Shown piece after piece: positions 17,198 through 25,745 of a stretch of DNA of 64,000 nucleotides. This stretch comes from Planctomycetota bacterium. Its GTDB lineage: Bacteria > Planctomycetota > Phycisphaerae > SM23-33. The notes under the pieces were generated by a model. The model was given only the letters and a program-made list of their open reading frames with translations, made no database searches and was not told the origin of the DNA. Every line of letters starts with the position of its first letter. Position 1 is the first letter of the stretch. The position numbers and the translations under genes were made by a program. Where the stretch lies: NCBI GenBank assembly GCA_022705325.1, contig JAKJER010000002.1, positions 188,891 to 252,890 on the forward strand, given 5' to 3'.

Positions 17198-17316
17198 CGG
17201 GGCTCCACTCGCCTTCGGCTCGCCATCGCAAGAGCCCGAGCCGCCGGAGCGCCGCCCCCCGGGGCAACACCCCGCCCGCGATAGCGTTCTTCTGTGCAGG
17301 ACCCCGTTACCGGAAG

Positions 17317-17397
17317 GGCCTTTGGATGAAACACTCGCGCACGGGCTTCTTGACAGAACATTCACGCATGGGCCTTTTGATGAGATATCCACGCATA
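17317..17397 (+). repeat. Three degenerate 27-bp tandem repeats over a start codon
   Basis: Units 17317-17343, 17344-17370 and 17371-17397 begin GGC(C/T)T and end CGCA(C/T). They cover the ribosome-binding region and the first codons of the following gene, where they encode nine-residue repeats (KHSRTGF, EHSRMGL, RYPRIDV). Confidence 0.6.
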
Positions 17398-20265
17398 GAC
17401 GTGTCGTTGGTTGCCGTCTCTCTGGCGGTCCTGGTCGTCCTGTCTTCCTTGGCGCGGGCGGAGGCCCCGCCGGAGGTGCTGGAGGACTGGAAGCTCCAGG
17501 ACAACCTCACCTCCAAGACCCCCGACTACCGCGACGCCGTGCTCAAGATCGCCGCCTCGCTGGGCCCGGCCGGCGCGGAACTGGCGGGCCAGGCGCAAGG
17601 GCTGCTCAAGGGCGACGCGCCCCAGGGCCTGGCCCTGTACGTTCGCGCCTGCGAGCAGCGCCGCCGGGCGCGGCTGTCGCCAACGCTGGACCGCTGGCGG
17701 CGCCTCGTCTTCACCAAGCACTACGACATGGGCGGCTCGCACTACGCCTACACCGAAGGCCAGAGCGACGCCCAGGCCGAGCGCCATTTCAAGCCCGGCA
17801 CTGGCCTGTGCATCCTGGAGATGGACGGCCTGTACGGCACCGTCAAGACGCTCATCGACGACCCCAACGGCGTGATTCGCGACCCGGACGTGTCGTATGA
17901 CGGCAAGCGGATCCTGTTCTCCTGGAAGAAGTCCGATCGAGAGGACGACTACCACCTGTACGAGTGGGATGTCGCCTCCGGCAGCGTCCGCCAGCTCACC
18001 GACGGACTGGGCTTCGCCGACTACGAGGGCTGCTACCTACCGGACGGCAACATCCTGTTCAACTCCACCCGCTGCGTGCAGACGGTCGACTGCTGGTGGA
18101 CCGAGGTCAGCAACCTGTTCATGATCGACGGTCAAGGCAAGCACTTGCGGCGTATCAGCTACGACCAGGTCCACACGAACTTCCCGTCGGTCACGCACGA
18201 CGGCAAGGTCATTTACACTCGCTGGGACTACAACGACCGGGGGCAGCTCTTCCCGCAGGGCCTGTTCCAGATGTACGCCGACGGGACCAACCAGACGGAG
18301 TTCTACGGCAACAATTCCTGGTTCCCCACGACCGTCCTTCACGCCCGGGCGATCCCCGGGACCGACAAGGTGCTGTGCATCTTTACCGGGCACCACTCCC
18401 GGCAGAAGGGCTGGCTGGGGATCCTGGACCCCATACTCGGGCGACAGGAGAACCAGGGCGCCCAGCTCATCGCCCCGGTTCGCAAGACCGACGCCGTCCG
18501 CATCGACGCCTACGGCCAACAGGGCGACCAGTGGCAATATCCGTACCCGCTCAGCGAGCGGGAATACCTGGTGACGTTCAAGCCCGCCGGCGCGAAGCAG
18601 CAATTCGCCCTCTACTGGCAGGACATCGACGGCAATCGCGAGCTGCTGGTCCGCGACGGCAAGACCTCCTGCAATCAGCAGGTTCCGCTGGCGCCGCGCC
18701 CGCTGCCGCCGGTCAAAGCCAACATGGTCGATCACACCCGCGACGCGGGCGTCTTCTACGTGCAGGACGTCTATCACGGGCCCGGGCTGGCGGGCGTCGA
18801 GCGGGGCACGGTCAAGAGCCTGCGGGTGATCGCCCTGGACTTTCGCGCCGCCGGCGTCGGCAGCAACGGCAACCGCGGCCCTGCCGGCGGGGCCCTGGTC
18901 TCCACGCCCGTCTCCATCCAGGGCACCTGGGACGTCAAGACCGTGCTGGGCACCGCGCCGGTCCATCCGGACGGATCGGCCATGTTCCACGTGCCCGCCC
19001 ACACGCCCGTCTACTTCCAGCTCCTGGACGCCAACAACCACGCCGTTCAGACCATGCGGAGCTGGGCCCAGCTCCAGCCGGGCGAGACCTTCTCCTGCGC
19101 CGGCTGCCACGAGGACAAGAACTCCGCCCCGCCCGCCGGGCGAATGACCGCGGCCATGAAGGCCGGGCCGCAAGAGCTGACGCCGTGGGATGACGCGCCT
19201 CGGGGCTTCAGCTTCCACCGCGAGATCCAGCCCATCCTGGACAAGCACTGCATCCGCTGCCACCACGTCGCGGGCAAGGCCCCCGCCGGCGCCGCCGACG
19301 GCTCGCGCCGCCCGCGAAAGGGCGACGCCGCCCTGCGGAAGTACCCGCAAGCGGACCTGGCGAAGGTTCGCCTGCTGACCGCCCTGGGCGCCGACTGGAG
19401 CTACACCACCACCAGGCCGCCCGCCGGGTGGGAGAAGGAGACCTTCGACGACTCAAAATGGACCAGGGCCCAGGCGGGCTTCGGCACCGACGTGCCCGAA
19501 GGCAAGGTCCGCACCGCATGGCGCGAGAAGGAAATCTGGATGCGCCGCACGGTCGAGCTGACCGCTGCCGACCTGGCCAAGCCGCCCGCCCTGGTGATCC
19601 ATTACGACGAGGACGCCACCGTTTACGTCAACGGCGTCAAGGCCGCCGACCTCGGAGGGTTCACCATCCAGTATTCCATCCTGCGCCTGGCGGACGAGGC
19701 GACCAAGGCTCTGAGGCCCGGCAAGAACGTCATTGCCGTCACCGCCGGCAATACGGCCGGCGGACAGTACATCGACCTGGCCCTGGCCTCGACGGCCGGC
19801 TACAAGGGTAAGATCGCCCGCGCCGAGCCCGGCCAGCCGGACCGCCCCGAGCCGGCCCCCGCCGTGGCCGCCGCGCCGCCGCCCGAGGGCGTCAAGCCGG
19901 CCTTCAGCCTCAAGGGCGAGCCGGGCACGTGGTCCGCCTCGTACAAGGCCCTGGCCAACCCCCGCATCTGCAGTTGGATCAGCGTCCAGTCCGAGCCGAC
20001 CATGCTGGCCCCCTACCACGCGGGCGCCGCCAAGAGCAAGCTCATTCAGCAACTCCGCGAGGGGCACAACGGCGTGAAACTCTCGCAGGCCGAGATGGAT
20101 CGCATCGCCTGCTGGATCGACCTGCTGGTGCCCTGCTACGGCGACTACCGCGAGGGCCTCTCCGGAGACGGGCTCAAGAAGTACGAGCACTTCCTCGAAA
20201 AACGCAAGCGCAGCGAAGAGCAGATCCGCGAGAACATCCGCCAGATGCTCCAGGCCAGGAATTGA
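17326..20265 (+). CDS. Secreted HzsA-like propeller protein with two CxxCH haem motifs
   Basis: This 979-residue exported protein resembles planctomycete proteins related to the hydrazine synthase alpha subunit middle region. After a hydrophobic signal (about 28-45) come TolB/PD40-type propeller repeats (about 130-420: DPDVSYDGKRILFSWKK, GCYLPDGNILFNSTR). Then CAGCH at Cys591, HREIQPILDKHCIRCH at Cys642 (cytochrome c-like), and an inserted jelly-roll domain (about 680-830: DATVYVNGVKAADLGG). The C-terminal part (about 870-979) ends in a charged helix. Two haem-c sites imply electron transfer outside the cytoplasm, but no partner is seen. ATG 17326 has GGAAGGG upstream; an internal ATG at 17380 would give a shorter signal peptide. 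Substrate unknown. Confidence 0.75.
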   Translation: MKHSRTGFLTEHSRMGLLMRYPRIDVSLVAVSLAVLVVLSSLARAEAPPEVLEDWKLQDNLTSKTPDYRDAVLKIAASLGPAGAELAGQAQGLLKGDAPQGLALYVRACEQRRRARLSPTLDRWRRLVFTKHYDMGGSHYAYTEGQSDAQAERHFKPGTGLCILEMDGLYGTVKTLIDDPNGVIRDPDVSYDGKRILFSWKKSDREDDYHLYEWDVASGSVRQLTDGLGFADYEGCYLPDGNILFNSTRCVQTVDCWWTEVSNLFMIDGQGKHLRRISYDQVHTNFPSVTHDGKVIYTRWDYNDRGQLFPQGLFQMYADGTNQTEFYGNNSWFPTTVLHARAIPGTDKVLCIFTGHHSRQKGWLGILDPILGRQENQGAQLIAPVRKTDAVRIDAYGQQGDQWQYPYPLSEREYLVTFKPAGAKQQFALYWQDIDGNRELLVRDGKTSCNQQVPLAPRPLPPVKANMVDHTRDAGVFYVQDVYHGPGLAGVERGTVKSLRVIALDFRAAGVGSNGNRGPAGGALVSTPVSIQGTWDVKTVLGTAPVHPDGSAMFHVPAHTPVYFQLLDANNHAVQTMRSWAQLQPGETFSCAGCHEDKNSAPPAGRMTAAMKAGPQELTPWDDAPRGFSFHREIQPILDKHCIRCHHVAGKAPAGAADGSRRPRKGDAALRKYPQADLAKVRLLTALGADWSYTTTRPPAGWEKETFDDSKWTRAQAGFGTDVPEGKVRTAWREKEIWMRRTVELTAADLAKPPALVIHYDEDATVYVNGVKAADLGGFTIQYSILRLADEATKALRPGKNVIAVTAGNTAGGQYIDLALASTAGYKGKIARAEPGQPDRPEPAPAVAAAPPPEGVKPAFSLKGEPGTWSASYKALANPRICSWISVQSEPTMLAPYHAGAAKSKLIQQLREGHNGVKLSQAEMDRIACWIDLLVPCYGDYREGLSGDGLKKYEHFLEKRKRSEEQIRENIRQMLQARN

Positions 20266-20343
20266 CCTTCCTCCAGCCGGATCGCAGCCCGGCTGGTCGG
20301 TGGTTCGAATCCGAAACCTGCCCCCGAGATGCAGGTCCGCGAT

Positions 20344-22154
20344 CTATTGGGCCGGGCCCAGGATGGTGTCGCACGTCTTGCGGTACTGCTCCAGGGGCGT
20401 GCTGGCCTCGCGGATGGTGCGGACGCCCGCCCGCTTGCCGAGGGTGAACAGCCGCTCGGCCGCCGCCTTGACGAAGGCGTCGGCCGGGGAGGAATTCTTG
20501 CCCGCCTTCATCCGCGCCCGTTCCACGATGGCGTAGTCCAGGCTCAGCCGGGCGAACTTCACCCGCTCCAGGACGTCCGGCTGTTTGGCGACGGCGGCCT
20601 CCGCCTGCTCCCACAGGCCGTTGGCCTTGGCGACGATCTCGTCGGTCAGGAAGGGCACGTTGGGCCCGATCCAGATCTGCATGTGGATGTTGTCCTTGGC
20701 CACCTTGTCGTGCAGCAGGTCGACGTACTGGCGGATGAACTTACCGGCCGGGCCGTACACGCCCTCGATGAACTCGTTCATCGCCCGGTTCTCGTCGTAG
20801 GAGGTGTCCCAGAGGAACTTGGCCATCATGTACCCGCCCAGGGACGACAGGTCCCCGTTGGGCGACTGGTAGTTGTCCTGCTCGAAGATGCCCTTGACGT
20901 TGTGACGGACGAAGAACCGGATGTTGTCGTCCAGGGTCCGCAGCGTCGGGAAGGGCGTGTAGTAGTGAGCGAACGACGTGCAGTAGTTCCAGATCCACAA
21001 CCGGTCGGCCATCTTGGCCCAGCCCTGGATGTCGCGGACGAAGTCCTTGTTGGGCTTGGAGTCGCAGCCCTCCAGCGAGTGGGCGAAGCAGCACTCGATC
21101 GAGCACAGGCGGATGATGACGTTCTTGCGCGGGCGGAGCGTCTTGCACGGCTTGCGGGTCCACTGGTAGGCCAGCGTCTCGATGGCCGCGTCCGGGAACT
21201 CCTTCTCCACCGCCTCGGCCACCTGGTTCACCAGCGTCAGCACGGGGGCCATCTGCGACTCTTCCCGGGCCGCCAGGGCGGCGCACGACTTGCACGTGCA
21301 GTAGCTGTACCAGTCGTTCTGCGAGACCGAGTAGGCCGTCCCGCGCGGGTCCTTGCGGATCCGCTCCAGCACGGCGGCCGTGACGATCTTGACCACCTCC
21401 GGGTTCGTGCAGCAGAGCTGGGTGTGGTCCCTGGTCCGCTTGCCCTTGATCTCGCTGAAGTACTCCGGATGTTTGTCGAAGTACTTGCCCACCGGGCAGA
21501 GCGGCTCGAAGGTGTGACAGAACAGCCCCGCCCCGAAGCAGACCCGCCGTGCTTGTCGTCCAGGCGGGCGGACCTGCCGTTCATGCGGTTGCGGGCGGCC
21601 CAGTCGGGGTCGAAGCAGTCCACCACGAACGGTTCGCGGTACTCCAGTACGGGCGTGACCGTCTGGTTGAGCTTGCCCAGTGCCAGGCGGGGGCGGCTGG
21701 GGATGCGACTGACGGCGGGCGTGAACCAGTGGCAGCCCAGGTGGTCCTCCAGCAGTCCGTACACCCCGTACAGCGTGCCGCGAGGGCTGGCGCCCAGGAT
21801 CAACAGGTACTGCCCCTTGGGCCCGGCGACCGTTCGCAGGGTGTAGCCCTCCCGTCCCAGGGCCTTGCGGTCGATCTTGCCGAAGACGTCCAGCTTGCGG
21901 AAGTGGGCGCTGTCGCCGACGAGGATCTCGCGGGGCGAGGGCTCGCCCTTGTCGTCGGCCACCGCCAGCTCCGCGCCCGTCATCTGCTTGAGAAACAGCC
22001 GCAGCTCCGCCGCGGCGTGTTTCTCCGCCGCCGTCGCGTCGGCGGCGACGACGATGCGGAAGTCCGACTTGCCGTTGTCGGCGATGACCAGTTCCTGGGC
22101 CCTGGCGGCCGGGCAGAGCAGCAGCAGCGATGCGGCGAAGAAGGCAGTGCGCAT
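20344..22154 (-). pseudogene. DUF4838 glycoside hydrolase-like gene broken by a single frameshift
   Basis: Two open frames form one DUF4838 protein. The upstream part (ATG 22154) has a signal peptide ending AARA, a GH20-N/alpha-glucuronidase-N-like domain (SDFRIVVAADATAAEKHAA and ILVGDSA), then YGVYGLLEDHLGCHWFTP, ending in sense at ARLDDKHGG. The downstream part resumes one frame over as VCFGAGLFCHTFEPLCPVGK and continues through NDWYSYCTCKSC and FEQDNY to a stop at 20344. The switch is at a C-run (plus strand 21543-21545); one extra base would give an intact protein of about 603 residues. It is either a true pseudogene or a homopolymer sequencing or assembly error. It lies downstream of yaaW and a GH172 gene. 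Confidence 0.8.
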
Positions 22155-22191
22155 AACAGATCTCCTGAAGAATCCGCCCGTCGGGGGCGGG

Positions 22192-22704
22192 TCAGAGTTC
22201 TCGCCGGTGTTCGGCCGCCTGACGGGTCCGCATCATCGTCACCACAAGGACGGCCGGCACGGTCACGGTGTAGGCCTCGGCGAAGGGCATCCAGGTGCAG
22301 TGCTCGCCCAACTCGTTCTCGGACTCCTCGGCCAACCTCGCGACCGCCTCGGGGGGCGAGAGCTTGCCGAAGCCCTCGATCAGGGCGCAGGCCACGCGGT
22401 GTTCCATCTCGGCGATGCTGTAGGCGCCGCCCAGGTCGATGTTGAGGTGGGCGGCCACGTCTTCCACGATCTGGCGATAGACCACGCCGTGGCCGCGCTT
22501 GATGTTGGCCAGGTCGTTGCCCCCGTACATCTGGAGCACGAAACCCACCCGGGCCGGGTCGCGACAGTCGGCCGGCACGCGGTCGCGCCCGAACTTGCGG
22601 TAGTGCAGCACCTCCACCAGCCGGGCCAACTCCTCGGGCGCCGCGTTGCACAGCACGTCGTACAGGTCCGTATCGCGATACACGAAGTCAGGTAGTGTTG
22701 TCAT
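22192..22704 (-). CDS. YaaW-family (UPF0174) protein
   Basis: This 170-residue protein resembles E. coli YaaW. YRDTDLYDVLCNAAPEELARLVEVL (about 9-33) matches the N-terminal DUF3944-like region, FVLQMYGGNDLANIKRGHGVVYR (about 55-77) matches the conserved GGDSIANKLRGHGKLYR, and TVTVPAVLVVTMMRT (about 148-162) matches the C-terminal VTIPAVLQIACLR. The glycine-rich hydrophobic stretch that precedes the C-terminus in YaaW is missing, so the protein is shorter than usual. Function is unknown. There is no Shine-Dalgarno sequence; a heptamer repeat (22713-22742) occupies the leader. It lies between GH172 and DUF4838 genes with short gaps, a surprising operon context. Confidence 0.75.
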   Translation of the reverse strand: MTTLPDFVYRDTDLYDVLCNAAPEELARLVEVLHYRKFGRDRVPADCRDPARVGFVLQMYGGNDLANIKRGHGVVYRQIVEDVAAHLNIDLGGAYSIAEMEHRVACALIEGFGKLSPPEAVARLAEESENELGEHCTWMPFAEAYTVTVPAVLVVTMMRTRQAAEHRREL

Positions 22705-22712
22705 GGCAAACA

Positions 22713-22742
22713 GTGGGTAGTGGAAAGTGAATAGTGGATAGT
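22713..22742. repeat. Tandem heptamer repeat (four units)
   Basis: Four consecutive 7-base units on the plus strand with consensus GTGGATA (22713-22740), plus two further bases. It lies in the 52-base gap between the GH172 stop and the yaaW start. Read on the minus strand the units are TATCCAC-like, related to the repeat at 32199-32261. Confidence 0.8.
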
Positions 22743-22756
22743 CTACCTCTCGGTCA

Positions 22757-24781
22757 CTATTCCCGAACGAGCTTCACGTAGTCCAGCCCGAACATGTGGG
22801 ACTTGATCGCCTTGGGGTTGCTGCCGACGACCTCGACCGTCAGCGTGTGCCGCCCCGCCGACACCTCGCGGGCGGGGAACTTCAGCACGTCGGTGCAGAT
22901 CACGTCGGGCGAGTTGAACAGGTCGATCGGCTCGCCGAGCTTCTGGTCGTCCAGGTAGAGCTGGACGATGCCGTAGTCCTTGGCCTTGGTCAGCACCATC
23001 TCGACGGCGTAGCTGCCCGCCTGGGCGACCGGCAGGGCCAGCGCCAGCTTGGCGCCCGGTTTGCCGTCGCGCCACCACAACTGCGATTCGTTGCTCCACT
23101 TGCCCTTGGGGAAGTGGCCCATCTCCTGCTCGGCCGCGTGCCCGCCCGAACACGAGAGTACCTTGAGCTTCTCGCCCTCGACGGCGTCCTTCACGTGCCA
23201 CACCTCGGGGGCGACCATGTAGGCCAGGCGCTCGCTTGCCGGCTGGACGCAGCCGTACGGGTCCTGCCCGCCGGGCTGGAGATACCAGTAGGCCACCAAT
23301 GCATACAGCGTGGGCCGGCGGTTGGGGTAGTACTTCTCGATGCAGCCCTCGAACGACGTCTGGAACGGGATGTTGTCGGTGATGTGCCAGCGGTTGTTGG
23401 ACGAGTGGCCGCGGTTGCTCTGGTTGAAGGGCTGGTTGTGGAAGGCGTTCTGGAAGTACTCCGGGTTGCACCATGCGTAGCCGAAGTAGTCCTCGCTGCC
23501 CGTGCCGATGGTCGAGGGGAACTTCTCGCCGTCGACGAAAAACTTCTCGTCGCCCTCGCCCCACCACCCGCCTCGCGGGTTCCACACGTGCAGCGACACG
23601 CCGACATAGCGCCCGCAGCCCTGGGTCTTGAGCATCGTCCAGTCGATGGCCCGCTCCGGCTCGGCCGGCAGGAAGGCGTCGCGGTGCCACTTGGCGTGGA
23701 AGCGGGCCAGCTTGTCCGCCTGCGGGCAGGGCGCGTGGGTCAGCGACACTTCCAACTGCCTCGCCGTCTCGCCCTCGTTGGCGATCTCCACGCGGGCCGA
23801 CTTGGCGAACGGCATGTACCACAGGCAGTACAGCTCGTCGTCGGTCATGCCCATCGGCAGCGACTTGTACTTGTTGATCCCCGGGGCCGTCCCGAAGAAA
23901 TCGCCCAGCGGCGACCAGACGCCCGGGCTCTCCTCGCCGTCCCACGTGATCTTCAGCGTCAGCTCGCGCAGGGCCTGGATCTCCTGCTCTCGCGAATCCG
24001 GACGAATCTTGACGCGCAGGGCGGTGATTGCCCGCGGGCCGGCCAGGGCGGCCACCTCGACGCTCTTGCCCGGCTCGACGGTGAGCGGCTTGGCCGCCGT
24101 CGCCTCGCCCTCTCGCGGCCCGGCCGGGTCGCTGCCCAGCTTGCCGCTGAGGAACTCGTCAGCCGCCTTCAACGCCGCGGTCTCGTCGGCCGACAGCTCC
24201 CGTTTGAACGTCGGCACGCGGGTGCCCTCGGGGAAGATCGTGTACACGAACTGGTAGTAATTGCCCCAGCCCTTGTCGGCCACGATCTTGCACGACTTCT
24301 GGAACGGGATGGGCACGTAGTTGTTCTGCCCGCGGGCGGTCATGTGCACCAGCGACGGGTAGACGAACGGCTCGTTCTTGCGGTCGAAGTAGCCGATGAA
24401 CGGCAGGTCCACGGTGGGCTGCTCGGCCCCGTCGAGGTAGATGCGGACGTGGCCGTTGTCCGCCTTGGCCGACCAGATCCGCCAGATGACGCCGGGACCG
24501 GTCATCTCGGCGAAGACGCTCTGGTCGCCCTCGCGGCGGATGATGCCCCCGCCGTCACCGTTGGCGTCCCAGCGAACGTACTTGCCCGTCTGCTCGTCGT
24601 ACTTGCTGGCCCGGTCGTAGCTGGACCACTGGACGCATTTTTCGCCCTTAAGGGGCGGTTGGGCCAGGCGCTCCAGGTCGCACAGCCGCTTGACCAGGTC
24701 GACGTAGGTGAGCGTCTGCTCCGAGAAGGCGGGAACGCACAGCACCGACACGGTGGTCAGCAGAACGAGCATTCGCTTCAT
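22757..24781 (-). CDS. DUF2961 / GH172-type exported glycosidase
   Basis: This 674-residue exported protein has a signal peptide (MKRMLVLLTTVSVLCVPAFS) and a DUF2961 domain (about 30-450). The domain is now glycoside hydrolase family 172, whose characterised members act on fructofuranosides and arabinofuranosides. Conserved stretches include GVIWRIWSA with RIYLDG (about 80-110), FIGYFD, and FPSTIGTGSEDYFGYAW (about 410-426), which carries a conserved acidic pair. A C-terminal jelly-roll (about 530-674: IVQLYLDDQKLGEPIDLF and GRHTLTVEVVG) probably binds carbohydrate. The ATG at 24781 is preferred over an upstream in-frame start because GGAAAGGA precedes it and the signal peptide begins there. 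It heads the yaaW/DUF4838 run. Confidence 0.85.
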   Translation of the reverse strand: MKRMLVLLTTVSVLCVPAFSEQTLTYVDLVKRLCDLERLAQPPLKGEKCVQWSSYDRASKYDEQTGKYVRWDANGDGGGIIRREGDQSVFAEMTGPGVIWRIWSAKADNGHVRIYLDGAEQPTVDLPFIGYFDRKNEPFVYPSLVHMTARGQNNYVPIPFQKSCKIVADKGWGNYYQFVYTIFPEGTRVPTFKRELSADETAALKAADEFLSGKLGSDPAGPREGEATAAKPLTVEPGKSVEVAALAGPRAITALRVKIRPDSREQEIQALRELTLKITWDGEESPGVWSPLGDFFGTAPGINKYKSLPMGMTDDELYCLWYMPFAKSARVEIANEGETARQLEVSLTHAPCPQADKLARFHAKWHRDAFLPAEPERAIDWTMLKTQGCGRYVGVSLHVWNPRGGWWGEGDEKFFVDGEKFPSTIGTGSEDYFGYAWCNPEYFQNAFHNQPFNQSNRGHSSNNRWHITDNIPFQTSFEGCIEKYYPNRRPTLYALVAYWYLQPGGQDPYGCVQPASERLAYMVAPEVWHVKDAVEGEKLKVLSCSGGHAAEQEMGHFPKGKWSNESQLWWRDGKPGAKLALALPVAQAGSYAVEMVLTKAKDYGIVQLYLDDQKLGEPIDLFNSPDVICTDVLKFPAREVSAGRHTLTVEVVGSNPKAIKSHMFGLDYVKLVRE

Positions 24782-24876
24782 GACTGATTCCTTTCCGACG
24801 AAGGGACCGGCGAAACGGACATCCGCGGCACATGAGGCTACCGCGCCGGCAGGCACGGGGCAAGCCAGAGGTGAAT

Positions 24877-24905
24877 TTGACGAGGGCAAAGCCGCCCTCT
24901 AAAAT
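24877..24905 (+). promoter_or_regulatory. Promoter giving a probably leaderless mRNA
   Basis: TTGACG (24877-24882), a 17-base spacer and TAAAAT (24900-24905). The ATG of the methyltransferase is at 24912, 7 bases past the -10, which is where transcription should start; no Shine-Dalgarno sequence is present. The spacer holds a GAGGGC/GCCCTC inverted repeat. Confidence 0.7.
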
Positions 24906-24911
24906 ACCGCC

Positions 24912-25715
24912 ATGCCTCCCGAGTTGATTACTTCGCTGGATGACCCCCGCGTCGCCTGCTATCGCGACCTGAAGGGGCGCACCGCCCGCGGGGAGGACCT
25001 GTTCGTCACCGAAGGACGGCTGCTCACGCGGAGGCTCCTGGAAAGCCGCTTCGACGTCCAGTCCATTCTTCTGGCCGGGCAGTTCGTCGAGGAGTTCGAG
25101 CCGCTGGCAGCCGCCCGCGGCGCTGCCCTCTATCAGGCCGAGGCAGGACTGCTCCGCGGTCTGGTGGGCTTTCCGTTCCACCTGGGCGTGCTCGGCTGCG
25201 CCCGCCGCGGCCCGCGACGCCCGCTGACCGACCTGGCCGATCGCCTCGACGCCGGCGGGCCCATGACGCTGGTCGTCTGCCCCCACACCGCCAACCGCGA
25301 GAATCTTGGCTCGGTCTTCCGCTCGGCCGGGGCGTTCGGCGCCGACGCCGTCCTGCTCGGCCCGCCCTGCTGCGACCCCTTCAGCCGCCGCTGCCTCCGG
25401 TGCTCCATGGGCGCGGTCCTCAGCGTGCCGGTCATCCACCCGGGCGACCTGGCCGCCGACCTGAACGCCCTGCGGTCGCGATGGGGGTTCGAGTTATGGG
25501 CGGCCGTGCTGCACGAGCACGCCGACCTGCTCTCGCGCCGCGCCCGACCCGATCGCGTCGCCCTCCTGCTGGGCAACGAGTTCGACGGCCTCCAGGCCCT
25601 CTGGCTCGACCTCTGCGATCGCCGCGTCACCATCCCCATGCACGGGCGGATCGACTCCCTCAACGCGGCCGTCGCCGCCGGAATCTTCCTCTACGAGCTG
25701 TGCGGGCGCGGGTGA
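24912..25715 (+). CDS. SpoU/TrmH-family RNA 2'-O-methyltransferase
   Basis: This 267-residue SPOUT enzyme should methylate a ribose 2'-OH in rRNA or tRNA using S-adenosylmethionine. The N-terminal substrate-binding domain (about 1-110) includes DPRVACYRDLKGR and LFVTEGRLLTRRLLES. The trefoil-knot domain shows the three SpoU motifs: NRENLGSVFRSAGAFGADAV (about 122-141), LLLGNEFDGL (about 218-227) and IPMHGRIDSLNAAVAAGIFLYE (about 240-261). It lies divergent to the GH172 gene, probably translated from a leaderless transcript, and converges on the DUF1080 gene (30-base gap). The specific RNA target cannot be read from sequence. Confidence 0.88.
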   Translation: MPPELITSLDDPRVACYRDLKGRTARGEDLFVTEGRLLTRRLLESRFDVQSILLAGQFVEEFEPLAAARGAALYQAEAGLLRGLVGFPFHLGVLGCARRGPRRPLTDLADRLDAGGPMTLVVCPHTANRENLGSVFRSAGAFGADAVLLGPPCCDPFSRRCLRCSMGAVLSVPVIHPGDLAADLNALRSRWGFELWAAVLHEHADLLSRRARPDRVALLLGNEFDGLQALWLDLCDRRVTIPMHGRIDSLNAAVAAGIFLYELCGRG

Positions 25716-25745
25716 AGCGGAATAGGGACCCGGCGCCTTCCCCTT

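Noticed and set aside
20273..20330. GGTTCGAATCC (20302-20312) like a tRNA T-loop, next to a CCAGCCGG/CCGGCTGG hairpin
   Set aside because: No acceptor, D or anticodon arm can be drawn around it, and the flanks do not pair as a T-stem. At most it is a chance match or remnant, and the hairpin lacks a T-tract.
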